The position numbers and the translations under genes are program-made. This document shows positions 8,983 through 16,430 of a stretch of 64,000 nt of DNA, in pieces (the first letter of the stretch is position 1; each line of letters begins with the position of its first letter). Under the pieces are notes generated by a model. That model did no database searches and was not told the origin of the DNA. It saw only the letters and a list, made by a program, of their open reading frames with translations. This DNA is from JBCFAY01 sp038562375. GTDB lineage: Bacteria > Bacillota > Clostridia > Christensenellales > CAG-138. The stretch covers positions 1 through 64,000 of the forward strand of contig JBCFAY010000017.1 of the NCBI GenBank assembly GCA_038562375.1, written 5' to 3'.

Positions 8983-9480
8983 ATGGGTCTGTACAGCCAG
9001 TGGGAGGAGCTTGCGCAGCAGGAGCGCACGCAGGAACAGCAGAAGAAGTTTTGGGATGAATATTTCGCCCTGGAGACGAACAACTATAAATCGATCCTGT
9101 CGGATCCTGAGCGCGTTCGCGAGGGGACACTCGTATCCTTGGCGGAGGAGTTCGGCATGGACGAAATCGCCTTTACGGGCTTTCTGGACGGGATCAACAC
9201 CAGCCTTATAAAACCGATCGAACTGGAGCGTTTGTCGTCCCAGAGCAAGCTTAAGCTTGAGATCGATTATGAAAAGCTCTACTACAACATGCTCGAGGCG
9301 AAAGCTCCGTGGCTTTTTACTTTGACCGAATGGGACGGCGTACTCAGCGCTGAAAAGCGCAAGGCGATCACGAAGGAGCAGCGCGCTTCAAAATCGTATG
9401 TGAACGAAGAATCCGTCGGGCGCAACGATCCTTGTCCCTGCGGCAGCGGGAGAAAATATAAAAAATGCTGCGGGAAATAG
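8983..9480 (+). CDS. SEC-C metal-binding motif protein
   Basis: A 165-residue soluble protein with an acidic, helix-rich body and a C-terminal SEC-C zinc motif (GRNDPCPCGSGRKYKKCC, residues about 146-163), the same motif found at the end of SecA. The body contains no domain I recognise. It lies 27 nt after the ligase gene with GGAGG before the ATG and is probably the last gene of that run. A role in protein export or ribosome contact would be inference only. Confidence 0.85.
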   Translation: MGLYSQWEELAQQERTQEQQKKFWDEYFALETNNYKSILSDPERVREGTLVSLAEEFGMDEIAFTGFLDGINTSLIKPIELERLSSQSKLKLEIDYEKLYYNMLEAKAPWLFTLTEWDGVLSAEKRKAITKEQRASKSYVNEESVGRNDPCPCGSGRKYKKCCGK

Positions 9481-9569
9481 CGATTCTTTCCCGGGCAAAC
9501 CCACGGAAACGGCATTGCTTCTGCACGGCATTCGGCTATCCTCTCCGGTTAAAATTACGGTCAAGGCCA

Positions 9570-9598
9570 TTGACAGAGGATGCCGTTTCTGTTAGAAT
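9570..9598 (+). promoter_or_regulatory. Strong promoter for the tRNA operon
   Basis: Perfect TTGACA (9570-9575), 17-nt spacer, TAGAAT (9593-9598), about 73 nt before the first tRNA. Confidence 0.75.
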
Positions 9599-9671
9599 AC
9601 AAAACTGTCGACGGAGTGCAGGTCATTCGTCGGGGGTATTCGCGGAGGCGACACAGCTCCTGCTAGGGTTT

Positions 9672-9748
9672 GCGCCTGTAGCTCAGTAGGATAGAGCAAC
9701 GGCCTTCTAAGCCGTAGGTCCCGGGTTCGAATCCCTGCAGGCGCGCCA
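9672..9748 (+). tRNA. tRNA-Arg (TCT)
   Basis: Acceptor GCGCCTG pairs with CAGGCGC, anticodon loop CTTCTAA gives TCT, and CCA is encoded. First of nine tRNAs in the cluster. Confidence 0.95.
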
Positions 9749-9755
9749 ATGATGT

Positions 9756-9833
9756 GGTGGGTGTAGTTCAGTTGGCTAGAACGCCAGATTGTGGCTCTGG
9801 AGGTCGTGGGTTCAAGACCCACCACTCACCCCA
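9756..9833 (+). tRNA. tRNA-His (GTG)
   Basis: Acceptor GTGGGTG/CACTCAC with the extra 5' G at 9756 opposite C73, the tRNA-His identity element. Anticodon GTG, CCA encoded. Confidence 0.95.
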
Positions 9834-9854
9834 TTTAATTTACCGGCGCATCGT

Positions 9855-9929
9855 TGGGGTGTAGCCAAGCGGTAAGGCACGGGACTTTGACTCCCGCATT
9901 CGTAGGTTCAAATCCTGCCACCCCAGCCA
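9855..9929 (+). tRNA. tRNA-Gln (TTG)
   Basis: Acceptor TGGGGTG/CACCCCA, anticodon loop CTTTGAC gives TTG, CCA encoded. Confidence 0.95.
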
Positions 9930-9934
9930 GATTT

Positions 9935-10010
9935 GACCCGTTAGCTCAGTCGGTAGAGCACTTGACTTTTAATCAAGGTGTCCGGAGTTCGAATCTCCGA
10001 CGGGTCACCA
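9935..10010 (+). tRNA. tRNA-Lys (TTT)
   Basis: Acceptor GACCCGT/ACGGGTC, anticodon loop CTTTTAA gives TTT, CCA encoded. Confidence 0.95.
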
Positions 10011-10026
10011 GAGCGTACTGGGACGT

Positions 10027-10111
10027 GCGGGCGTGGCGGAATTGGCAGACGCGCCAGATTTAGGTTCTGGTGCCCAACGGCGTATGAGTTCGAGTCTCTT
10101 CGCCCGCACCA
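10027..10111 (+). tRNA. tRNA-Leu (TAG)
   Basis: Class II tRNA of 85 nt with a long variable arm. Acceptor GCGGGCG/CGCCCGC, anticodon TAG, CCA encoded. Confidence 0.95.
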
Positions 10112-10176
10112 AGCCTCCGGCTTGAGCGATCGTTGGCCGGCGTTTAAAGTCTGAGTACGTTGGATCGTTGTTCTTT

Positions 10177-10252
10177 GGGCCGTTAGCTCAGTTGGTAGAG
10201 CACCTGACTCTTAATCAGGGTGTCCCGGGTTCGAGCCCCTGACGGCCCACCA
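10177..10252 (+). tRNA. tRNA-Lys (CTT), copy 1
   Basis: Acceptor GGGCCGT/ACGGCCC, anticodon loop CTCTTAA gives CTT, CCA encoded. Identical in all 76 nt to the copy at 10504. Confidence 0.95.
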
Positions 10253-10285
10253 GTTAAGTTTTTGCCGCATGGAAATGCGGTGTCT

Positions 10286-10361
10286 GCGGGAGTAGCTCAT
10301 TCGGTAGAGCGCCGCCTTGCCAAGGCGGAGGTGGCGGGTTCGAGCCCCGTCTCCCGCTCCA
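10286..10361 (+). tRNA. tRNA-Gly (GCC)
   Basis: Acceptor GCGGGAG/CTCCCGC, anticodon loop TTGCCAA gives GCC, CCA encoded. Confidence 0.95.
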
Positions 10362-10363
10362 AT

Positions 10364-10395
10364 CTTTGGGCGGACGGTTTTTCGTCCGCCCAAAG
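10364..10395. repeat. Inverted repeat between two tRNA-Gly genes
   Basis: A 12-bp stem (10364-10375 with 10384-10395), extended by one inner G-C pair, with a T-rich loop. No T-run follows, so it is not a standard terminator; it may guide processing of the tRNA transcript. Confidence 0.5.
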
Positions 10396-10417
10396 GATCC
10401 CAACGGGTTCCACTTGC

Positions 10418-10491
10418 GCGGGTATAGTGTAATGGTAACACATTAGCCTTCCAAGCTGAGATAGTGGGTTCGAGTCCCATTACCCGCTCCA
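10418..10491 (+). tRNA. tRNA-Gly (TCC)
   Basis: Acceptor GCGGGTA/TACCCGC, anticodon loop CTTCCAA gives TCC, CCA encoded. Confidence 0.95.
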
Positions 10492-10503
10492 AAAACTCAA
10501 TAT

Positions 10504-10579
10504 GGGCCGTTAGCTCAGTTGGTAGAGCACCTGACTCTTAATCAGGGTGTCCCGGGTTCGAGCCCCTGACGGCCCACCA
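10504..10579 (+). tRNA. tRNA-Lys (CTT), copy 2
   Basis: Exact duplicate of the tRNA at 10177-10252. Last tRNA of the cluster. From its end to 10962 I see no convincing gene; a 62-residue frame at 10600-10788 has no ribosome site or recognisable motif. Confidence 0.95.
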
Positions 10580-10765
10580 ATCAATATGATCCGAACCACT
10601 TGCATCAATCGGCAGAGGGTTCGGATTTATTGTTTTTGAGCGAATTGGAGAATGCATATTGGGAAGGCATCCCGTCGATGGTACTGCGCGTACGCCGGAG
10701 GGTGCTTGCGTTTTGGAAGGAAGACGGGGAACAGGGAGTCATTCTATCTAATTCAAGCGTTTTAA

Positions 10766-10795
10766 TTGACGGCGGCCTGCTATTCTGAGTAAAAT
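10766..10795 (+). promoter_or_regulatory. Possible promoter for the zinc-ribbon gene
   Basis: TTGACG (10766-10771), 18 nt, TAAAAT (10790-10795), about 170 nt before the ATG at 10963. The distance is long, so this is tentative. Confidence 0.35.
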
Positions 10796-10962
10796 AAATT
10801 AGTTGAAAGACCCGGTACGCTCGCCAAACGATAAGGGCGCAAAGCTACATACAATCCTCTCCGAAACAGCGGCTGCCGGCGACACGTCATAGCGGCCGGC
10901 ACCACGATTTTGCAAACCGATTTTTATACAAGCAAGTATGTTTTAATAGGGCGGTGAATGCT

Positions 10963-12543
10963 ATGAAGCGAAAAATCGGTCAAATCCTGTGTATATGCAT
11001 CGTCGTCGCATCAATTTTCTTTCTGTCTCTTTCGGCATATGCCGCGGGGACTACTAAGTATACGCTCGATGAATTAGGGCTGAGCGTGTCGCTGCCTGCG
11101 GACTATGCTGTTTTTACGAGGGATATGGATGCGACCGATCCTAATCTGGCCGCCTATGATCTAACAAAAGAAGGCATGTCCTCACTTATGACCTCGCGCA
11201 ATATCTATCTCAACGCATGGGATAAAAACATTGACCACGAAATTGTTATTTCCATGATTCCCATGACAGATGACTCGCTTGTTGACTTCAATCTGTATAG
11301 CGATATCGAGCTTTTTAGAATGGCAACCGTAATTGCGTCCGAATCTGAACACAAGGAAACTACGTTCATCAAGTCCGAAATATATCAGCAATTGAAAAGC
11401 ATCGTTGACAGCACAGTATTCGATACGGCCCAGCAAGCCGCCGTAACTTCCGCTGCGCCAGCGAGCGCATTTACATATACCGATCTCGAAACACAGACCA
11501 CATTCACTGTTCCGGCCAACTGGGCAGAAACCGCATTATCGAAACAACGAGAATTCATCGACGTTAAGTTTACTTCCAATGAAGAGGCTGGAATGAGCAT
11601 CATGTATGGCAGTTATGACGCCTGGGGAGCGATGACGGCGTCGGAGCGCGCCGGATATACGCGATCCGACATGAATAGTGCTTTTTTCACCACGGAGGAC
11701 GTTGCTGAAATATATGGGATCTCGCCCAGTAATATCGAAATCGTTACATATGGAGGCGTTGAATACTTCAAAGCAACAGTCACAACGACAGATACGATAT
11801 ACGGAACCGATTTGACCGTTACGATGACTCAGCTTCTTTTGGTTAACAACGGCTATATGTATTCGTTCCATTTTAGCGGCACAAGCGATAATGAGTATTA
11901 TGATGATTTTGAAGGCTTAATGGAAAGTGTAAAATACAAGGATCATGAAGCCGTTTCTGCATCGAGTAGAATTGGAAGCGCAGATTTGTTAAGCGAGTTT
12001 AGTTTAGAAAATATACTCCTCAGCCTAGTTGTAACAATCGCCGTGTATTCATTGCCCATCATCATCTATAGATATGCAATCAAGAAGGAGCCTGTCGAAC
12101 CACGCAAAGCAAAAAAAATCACTATTGTGTATGGAATTGCCGCATTCATCGTTATGTCGGCGTTGATATTTACTATTAGCGGAAGCGGTGCGGCAGGCGG
12201 TGCAATATTGATCTGGAGCTATATCAACTATCGGATGCTGACAGGAAGCAGCAAGGGTGCGGCTGAGGCGGTGCCTTCAAAGTATCAAGCAAGCGCCAGC
12301 ACAGAAGCGCATGGAGGCGGCCCGTACCAGCCGATTGTTACAGCAGACAACTATGAAGCTTTCATCGCTAAAAACAGCGAGAAGCGCGATGATCATGCGC
12401 GGACAACGTTTAATGATAAAGCAGAAACATTAGAAAGCCGTGATGAGGGCGGCATCGGGTTTTGCCATAAATGTGGAAACAAACTAGAGTCCGACAGTGT
12501 TTTTTGCCATAAATGCGGCGCAAAAATTCCAAGATCTTCCTGA
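10963..12543 (+). CDS. Secreted/membrane protein with C-terminal zinc ribbon, unknown function
   Basis: A 526-residue protein. It has an N-terminal signal-type helix ending AYAAG, two extracytoplasmic beta-rich segments that look like PsbP/DUF-type repeats (about 25-150 and 165-325; both open with a 'DL/EL..SVSLPA..' or 'DLETQTTFTVPAN' strand), two hydrophobic helices (about 345-415), and a cytoplasmic tail ending in a double zinc ribbon, CHKCGNKL and CHKCGAKI. The DNA is more AT-rich than its neighbours, which hints at recent gain. ATG 10963 has AGGGCGG 8 nt upstream; the GTG at 10954 overlaps that site. Function not recognised; a membrane stress sensor is conceivable. Confidence 0.72.
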   Translation: MKRKIGQILCICIVVASIFFLSLSAYAAGTTKYTLDELGLSVSLPADYAVFTRDMDATDPNLAAYDLTKEGMSSLMTSRNIYLNAWDKNIDHEIVISMIPMTDDSLVDFNLYSDIELFRMATVIASESEHKETTFIKSEIYQQLKSIVDSTVFDTAQQAAVTSAAPASAFTYTDLETQTTFTVPANWAETALSKQREFIDVKFTSNEEAGMSIMYGSYDAWGAMTASERAGYTRSDMNSAFFTTEDVAEIYGISPSNIEIVTYGGVEYFKATVTTTDTIYGTDLTVTMTQLLLVNNGYMYSFHFSGTSDNEYYDDFEGLMESVKYKDHEAVSASSRIGSADLLSEFSLENILLSLVVTIAVYSLPIIIYRYAIKKEPVEPRKAKKITIVYGIAAFIVMSALIFTISGSGAAGGAILIWSYINYRMLTGSSKGAAEAVPSKYQASASTEAHGGGPYQPIVTADNYEAFIAKNSEKRDDHARTTFNDKAETLESRDEGGIGFCHKCGNKLESDSVFCHKCGAKIPRSS

Positions 12544-12627
12544 TCCTGAATCGGATGTATTCTAGTGCCGGTGTCACCTTTGGAGTTTGCATCACCGCCT
12601 GATGAGCAAGCAAAAAGCAATCAATAA

Positions 12628-12656
12628 AAAGACGGACATGCTGTATATCCGTCTTT
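12628..12656 (+). terminator. Probable terminator after the zinc-ribbon gene
   Basis: A 9-bp stem (12628-12636 with 12648-12656) with an 11-nt loop, ending in TTT and a T-rich stretch. Confidence 0.4.
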
Positions 12657-12711
12657 CAATTCCTTTGAGAGCGTTGGGAAATGATGAATCGCGGCTTTCA
12701 AGATAAGTTTA

Positions 12712-12740
12712 TAGACAAGCCCGACGGAATGCTATATATT
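12712..12740 (+). promoter_or_regulatory. Possible promoter for the ABC exporter
   Basis: TAGACA (12712-12717), 17 nt, TATATT (12735-12740), 48 nt before the ATPase gene. Confidence 0.35.
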
Positions 12741-12788
12741 TGAATAGATTGGTATTTTAATCGCAAGGATTTTTGGGGGTTCATACTT

Positions 12789-13520
12789 ATGCTTGTCGTG
12801 AACGGTTTGACGAAAAAATACGGGAAACTCGTGGCGAACGATCACCTGAGCTTTGAGGCGCCGGCAGGACAGATTACGGTGCTTCTGGGCGCGAACGGCG
12901 CGGGTAAGTCCACCGCGATCAAGGCGATTGCGGGGCTTTTGCGCTACGAGGGCAGCATCACCATCGGCGCGCATGACAACAAGAGCACCGAGGCGAAGCA
13001 TCTGCTCGGCTATGTGCCTGAAGCGCCGTCCGTCTATGACCTTTTGAGCGTGCAGGAGCATATGGAGTTTATCGCGCGCGCGTACTCGCTTAAGGACGGA
13101 TGGAAAGAGCGCTCGGAGATGCTTTTGGAGCGGTTTGAGCTTGCCGACAAGGGCAAGAAAATGGGGAAGGAGCTCTCCAAGGGAATGCAGCAGAAGGTGA
13201 GCATCTGCTGCGCCCTGCTGCACAGCCCGACCATGCTTCTGGTCGACGAGCCGATGGTGGGCCTTGACCCGCACGCGATCAAGCAGCTCAAGGCGACGCT
13301 TGCCGAGGAGCGCGCTCACGGCGTCGCAGTGCTGATTTCCACGCATTTGATCGACAGCGTGGAAGAACTCTGGGATCGCGCGCTGATACTCGTGGAGGGT
13401 AAAATCGCGGCCGTACGCACACGTGAGGAGCTTGCGCGAAACAGCGAGACGCTGGAGGAGCTTTTCTTCAGCATTACGGAAGGCGCTTCGACGGCGGACA
13501 AGGATGGTGCTTTGGCATGA
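12789..13520 (+). CDS. ABC transporter ATP-binding protein
   Basis: A 243-residue ABC ATPase with Walker A GANGAGKST near residue 34-42, the signature LSKGMQQK near 128, Walker B LLVDEP followed by the D-loop MVGLDPHA, and the switch His in STHLID. The sequence resembles the CcmA/BcrA exporter class. It overlaps the permease gene by 4 nt and forms a two-gene exporter with it. Substrate unknown. Confidence 0.92.
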   Translation: MLVVNGLTKKYGKLVANDHLSFEAPAGQITVLLGANGAGKSTAIKAIAGLLRYEGSITIGAHDNKSTEAKHLLGYVPEAPSVYDLLSVQEHMEFIARAYSLKDGWKERSEMLLERFELADKGKKMGKELSKGMQQKVSICCALLHSPTMLLVDEPMVGLDPHAIKQLKATLAEERAHGVAVLISTHLIDSVEELWDRALILVEGKIAAVRTREELARNSETLEELFFSITEGASTADKDGALA

Positions 13521-15082
13521 CCGCCCTAGGCTATCTGTTCGTAAAAACATTAAAGAATGCGATCATCGGCCTGTTTAAAAAACCGGGCGCGTTGATCTTG
13601 TACCTGCTGTTGATCGGGATGATCGTTGTATCCTTTGTATTCAGCGGCGGCGCGCCGACGCCGCCGACCGCCCGGAATACCGATGTGTTCTACGCGTTCG
13701 TGCTCGGGATGTATGCGCTGATTTTCGCTTTGTCCATCATGCAGGGGACAAAGCGGGGCACGGCGATCTTCAAGATGCCGGATGTGAACCTCTTGTTTAC
13801 GTCTCCGGTACGCTCGGATAAAATCCTGGTTTACGGTCTTCTCAAGCAGGCGGGCATCATGGTAGCGGCGTCGCTGTTCATGATCGCGCAGTACCCGAAC
13901 ATCCGGATCAATTTCGGCCTCGGCGGCGACGCGCTGGCCGGGTTTATGATCGGCTATTGTCTCTTGGGCCTGTGCGCCCAACTGATCTCCGTGAACCTGT
14001 ACGCGTTTTGCGCAAGCTCGCCCGAAAGGCGTTCGACGGTGGAGCGCGTGCTGAAAATCCCCGTTATACTCGTGCTGGCGGGCCTTGCGTATTTTGTTTT
14101 CACCAAGGGGGATGTCGGTACGGCGCTGCGCACATTCTTCGGCGGTGACTTTTGGAACTTCGTGCCGGTTCTTGGATGGTGCAGAGCGATCGTCGCTTTC
14201 GCTTCGGTCGGAAACTGGGGTTTGGCCCTTTTATTTGTTGGGTTGATGCTCCTTGCGTGCGGCGGCTGCGTGATGTTCCTCGTCAGAACCAATTCAGATT
14301 ATTATGAGGACGTGCTCGTGAGCGCAGAATCCGCTCGGGACGTCGCGGCGGCCGCTAAGTCGGGACGCTTTTCGTTCGGCTCCGATACCGTATCAAAGCG
14401 CGTTAAGCGCGAGATGGCGCCGCTGCGCGGCGAAGGGGCGTCGGCGTTCTTTTACCGTATACTCCGCGAGCGTTCGCGCAAGGGCTCCTGGTTCTTGGAT
14501 ATGCCGACGGCGGGCGCCGCCGCGGTTCCGTTGCTGGCCCGCGTCATATTCGGAACGGAGCTTGTGGCGGAGGCGGGGATGTGGCCTGTATTCGCACTGG
14601 TGGCTTATATCATGATCTTTCTGATGCTCACCAATACGGTTGCGCAGGAATTTGCACGGCCGTATCTGCACATCGCTCCGGCTGGTTCGTTTGCAAAGCT
14701 GGCGGCGATCTGTGCCCCTCACGTGCTCAAGCAGGGATTGGAAGCGTTCGTTTTTGCCGTCGTAAGCTATTTTGCGTTCAGCCTCGCTCCGCAGGATGCG
14801 GTGTTTGCCGGGCTGACCTATTGGAGTATCGCCGCGCTGTATACCTCCGGCATCCTGCTCGTACAGAAGCTGCTCGGCGGATATAAGACCGCAGCGGTCG
14901 TAATGATACTCTATATCCTCATACTGCTCGTGCTTGTTGCGCCGGGCATCGTAGGCGCGATCATCCTGCAGGGACTAATTGGGACGATACTGGGCTATTG
15001 CGTTTGCATCGCCTGGAACGCAATCGTTTTTTGCGCGATCGTAGCCATCTGCAGCAATTTGGTTGGCAACCAGCAATCGTGA
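13517..15082 (+). CDS. ABC-2-like permease of the exporter
   Basis: A 521-residue membrane protein with about ten or more hydrophobic helices, the first at about residues 20-45 and a dense set at the C-terminus (about 430-515), and a soluble middle stretch (about 265-330) with charged residues. It resembles the putative ABC exporter permeases paired with BcrA-type ATPases. It starts in an ATGA overlap with the ATPase, so both are translated together. Substrate cannot be inferred. Confidence 0.82.
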   Translation: MTALGYLFVKTLKNAIIGLFKKPGALILYLLLIGMIVVSFVFSGGAPTPPTARNTDVFYAFVLGMYALIFALSIMQGTKRGTAIFKMPDVNLLFTSPVRSDKILVYGLLKQAGIMVAASLFMIAQYPNIRINFGLGGDALAGFMIGYCLLGLCAQLISVNLYAFCASSPERRSTVERVLKIPVILVLAGLAYFVFTKGDVGTALRTFFGGDFWNFVPVLGWCRAIVAFASVGNWGLALLFVGLMLLACGGCVMFLVRTNSDYYEDVLVSAESARDVAAAAKSGRFSFGSDTVSKRVKREMAPLRGEGASAFFYRILRERSRKGSWFLDMPTAGAAAVPLLARVIFGTELVAEAGMWPVFALVAYIMIFLMLTNTVAQEFARPYLHIAPAGSFAKLAAICAPHVLKQGLEAFVFAVVSYFAFSLAPQDAVFAGLTYWSIAALYTSGILLVQKLLGGYKTAAVVMILYILILLVLVAPGIVGAIILQGLIGTILGYCVCIAWNAIVFCAIVAICSNLVGNQQS

Positions 15083-15321
15083 GAGCAATCGAAAAGAGCG
15101 CCCACGCAGGCGCTCAACTCGATTTTGGGTGGTGCGGAGGGTCTCACCCTCCGAAGGCTCCTTTCGGCTTCGGCGGCGTGTACGCCGAAACGGATAAAAT
15201 TCCTAAGAATTTCTACCTATCGCAGCCGCCGCCCGGGAGCGCCCGTAGGCGCGAGAGGCGGCTGTGCAAAACCCCCGAAGCCGAAGGGTTTCGCTGATAA
15301 AGCCGCAGGCTTTGTCAGCGA
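15083..15321. repeat. Gene-less block with a row of hairpins between convergent genes
   Basis: Several GC-rich inverted repeats follow each other: 15098-15117 (7-bp stem, could end the ABC transcript), 15135-15153 (8-bp stem, 3-nt loop), 15174-15187, 15223-15264 (8-bp outer stem), a stem around 15269-15291 built on CCCGAAGCCGAAGGG, and 15292-15320. The words GGCTTCGG and CCGAAG recur. It looks like a REP-like or dispersed palindromic element rather than a gene; no copy was found elsewhere in this window. Confidence 0.5.
15292..15320 (-). terminator. Hairpin directly after the E2-like gene stop
   Basis: A 13-bp stem with one G-T pair and a 3-nt loop, starting 2 nt after the leftward stop codon. 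There is no clean T-run, so efficiency is uncertain. Confidence 0.4.
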
Positions 15322-16212
15322 TTAGAGGCGCGGCCGTTTGACGCCGTCGTCCACATTTACTTGCTCCGGGGGCGTAAGCAGGCACTCCGGCGCAAGCAGG
15401 ATGTGCCTTAAAAGCTTCATGGCGCTCGCGTAATAGTATCCGTCGCAAATACGCTCGTCCGTCACGAACTTTAAGCCGATCGTGCGGGTAATTTCCCGGG
15501 ATCCAGTTTCGGAAACCGTATGGACGCGCACCTTGTTGCCCATCGCCACGAAGATGCTGCATGTTCCAAACTCATAAAGATGGTGGTAGATCGGCCCGAT
15601 CCCGAGGGAGCCGAGATTGGTCAAAAACATCGAGCAGTGCCAGGGGCTTACGCTGCTGATAAACTTGGGAAGCTTGCCGACATTGTCCATCGCGCGCAAC
15701 GCCGAGGCCACAAAGCGCATGAGGAAGGTAGGAAGCTTTTGCAGCACACGCGAGGTTTTATCCGAATCGTTCTGCGCGCCGATGCTCTTGTCGAGCTCGC
15801 TTTTGACGCGTTCGACCACATCGGCAAGCGTATCGGTCGGCTCAAACTCCGGCTTGATCAGCGTTTCCTCTCCATGCTCCGAAATGGAGCGCTTGATGAT
15901 CAGCGAGATGTTGATATGGTTGCGCGCATAAATCTTGTTCCAGACGATGAACCGGTTCAAATAAGGGCGCTGTGCGATTAGGCGAACCATCGCGGCCATG
16001 ATGACGTGCATAAACGTTAGGTCGGGCATATCCTGCTTGTGCTTTCGGATGAACGATTCGATGCCTTCGATAGGGATGTTGCTCTCAAATAAGTTCTGCG
16101 AGTCGATCCGCGTCCGGAGGATAAAGGGAACCACGGCGAACACAGGATCGACGTTGCGCACCCGCCAGCCGTCGTATCGGTCGAACAAACCCCGCTTAAA
16201 AGTATGCTGCAT
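15322..16212 (-). CDS. Stand-alone 2-oxoacid dehydrogenase E2-like acyltransferase domain protein
   Basis: A 296-residue protein resembling the catalytic (chloramphenicol-acetyltransferase fold) domain of E2 acyltransferases, without lipoyl or E1/E3-binding domains. The block SMFLTNLGSLGIGPIYHHLY matches the E2 strand region. At the C-terminal active site, where E2 has HRxxDG, this protein reads DERICDG, so the catalytic His is replaced by Glu. Acyl transfer by the normal mechanism is therefore doubtful. ATG 16212 was chosen because GGAGGAATC precedes it; the frame runs open to 16317. It is convergent with the ABC exporter and divergent from threonine synthase; no dehydrogenase subunits lie nearby. 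Confidence 0.75.
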   Translation of the reverse strand: MQHTFKRGLFDRYDGWRVRNVDPVFAVVPFILRTRIDSQNLFESNIPIEGIESFIRKHKQDMPDLTFMHVIMAAMVRLIAQRPYLNRFIVWNKIYARNHINISLIIKRSISEHGEETLIKPEFEPTDTLADVVERVKSELDKSIGAQNDSDKTSRVLQKLPTFLMRFVASALRAMDNVGKLPKFISSVSPWHCSMFLTNLGSLGIGPIYHHLYEFGTCSIFVAMGNKVRVHTVSETGSREITRTIGLKFVTDERICDGYYYASAMKLLRHILLAPECLLTPPEQVNVDDGVKRPRL

Positions 16213-16255
16213 GATTCCTCCAAATAAATGATGCCTATGAGGATATTTTGATGAC

Positions 16256-16284
16256 ATTGTACCATGATGCAGACATGTCAACAA
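16256..16284 (-). promoter_or_regulatory. Possible promoter for the E2-like gene
   Basis: On the minus strand TTGTTG (16279-16284), 17 nt, TACAAT (16256-16261), 43 nt before the ATG at 16212. Confidence 0.4.
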
Positions 16285-16430
16285 GCCAAAATTGGGGCGC
16301 ATCCCAGCGTTGCTCACCCCGGAAACGATGCTCTAGCTCTATACAAAATCCTGCAAATACGGTATGATAGGTGCAGATAAATATTCGGCACGGCACGAAA
16401 GGTGCCCGAAAAACTGAGGAGATTGTAAAG

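Noticed and set aside
10600..10788. 62-codon frame after the tRNA cluster
   Set aside because: No ribosome site, overlaps a candidate promoter and shows no conserved pattern.
15124..15137. T-box-like GGGTGGTGCGG word
   Set aside because: It lacks the ACC part of the GGGTGGNACCGCG consensus and no tRNA synthetase or amino-acid gene follows; it is part of the hairpin block.
15083..15321. Hairpin block considered as a CRISPR array or attachment site
   Set aside because: Stems differ in sequence and spacing; there are no equal repeats with unique spacers, and no integrase nearby.
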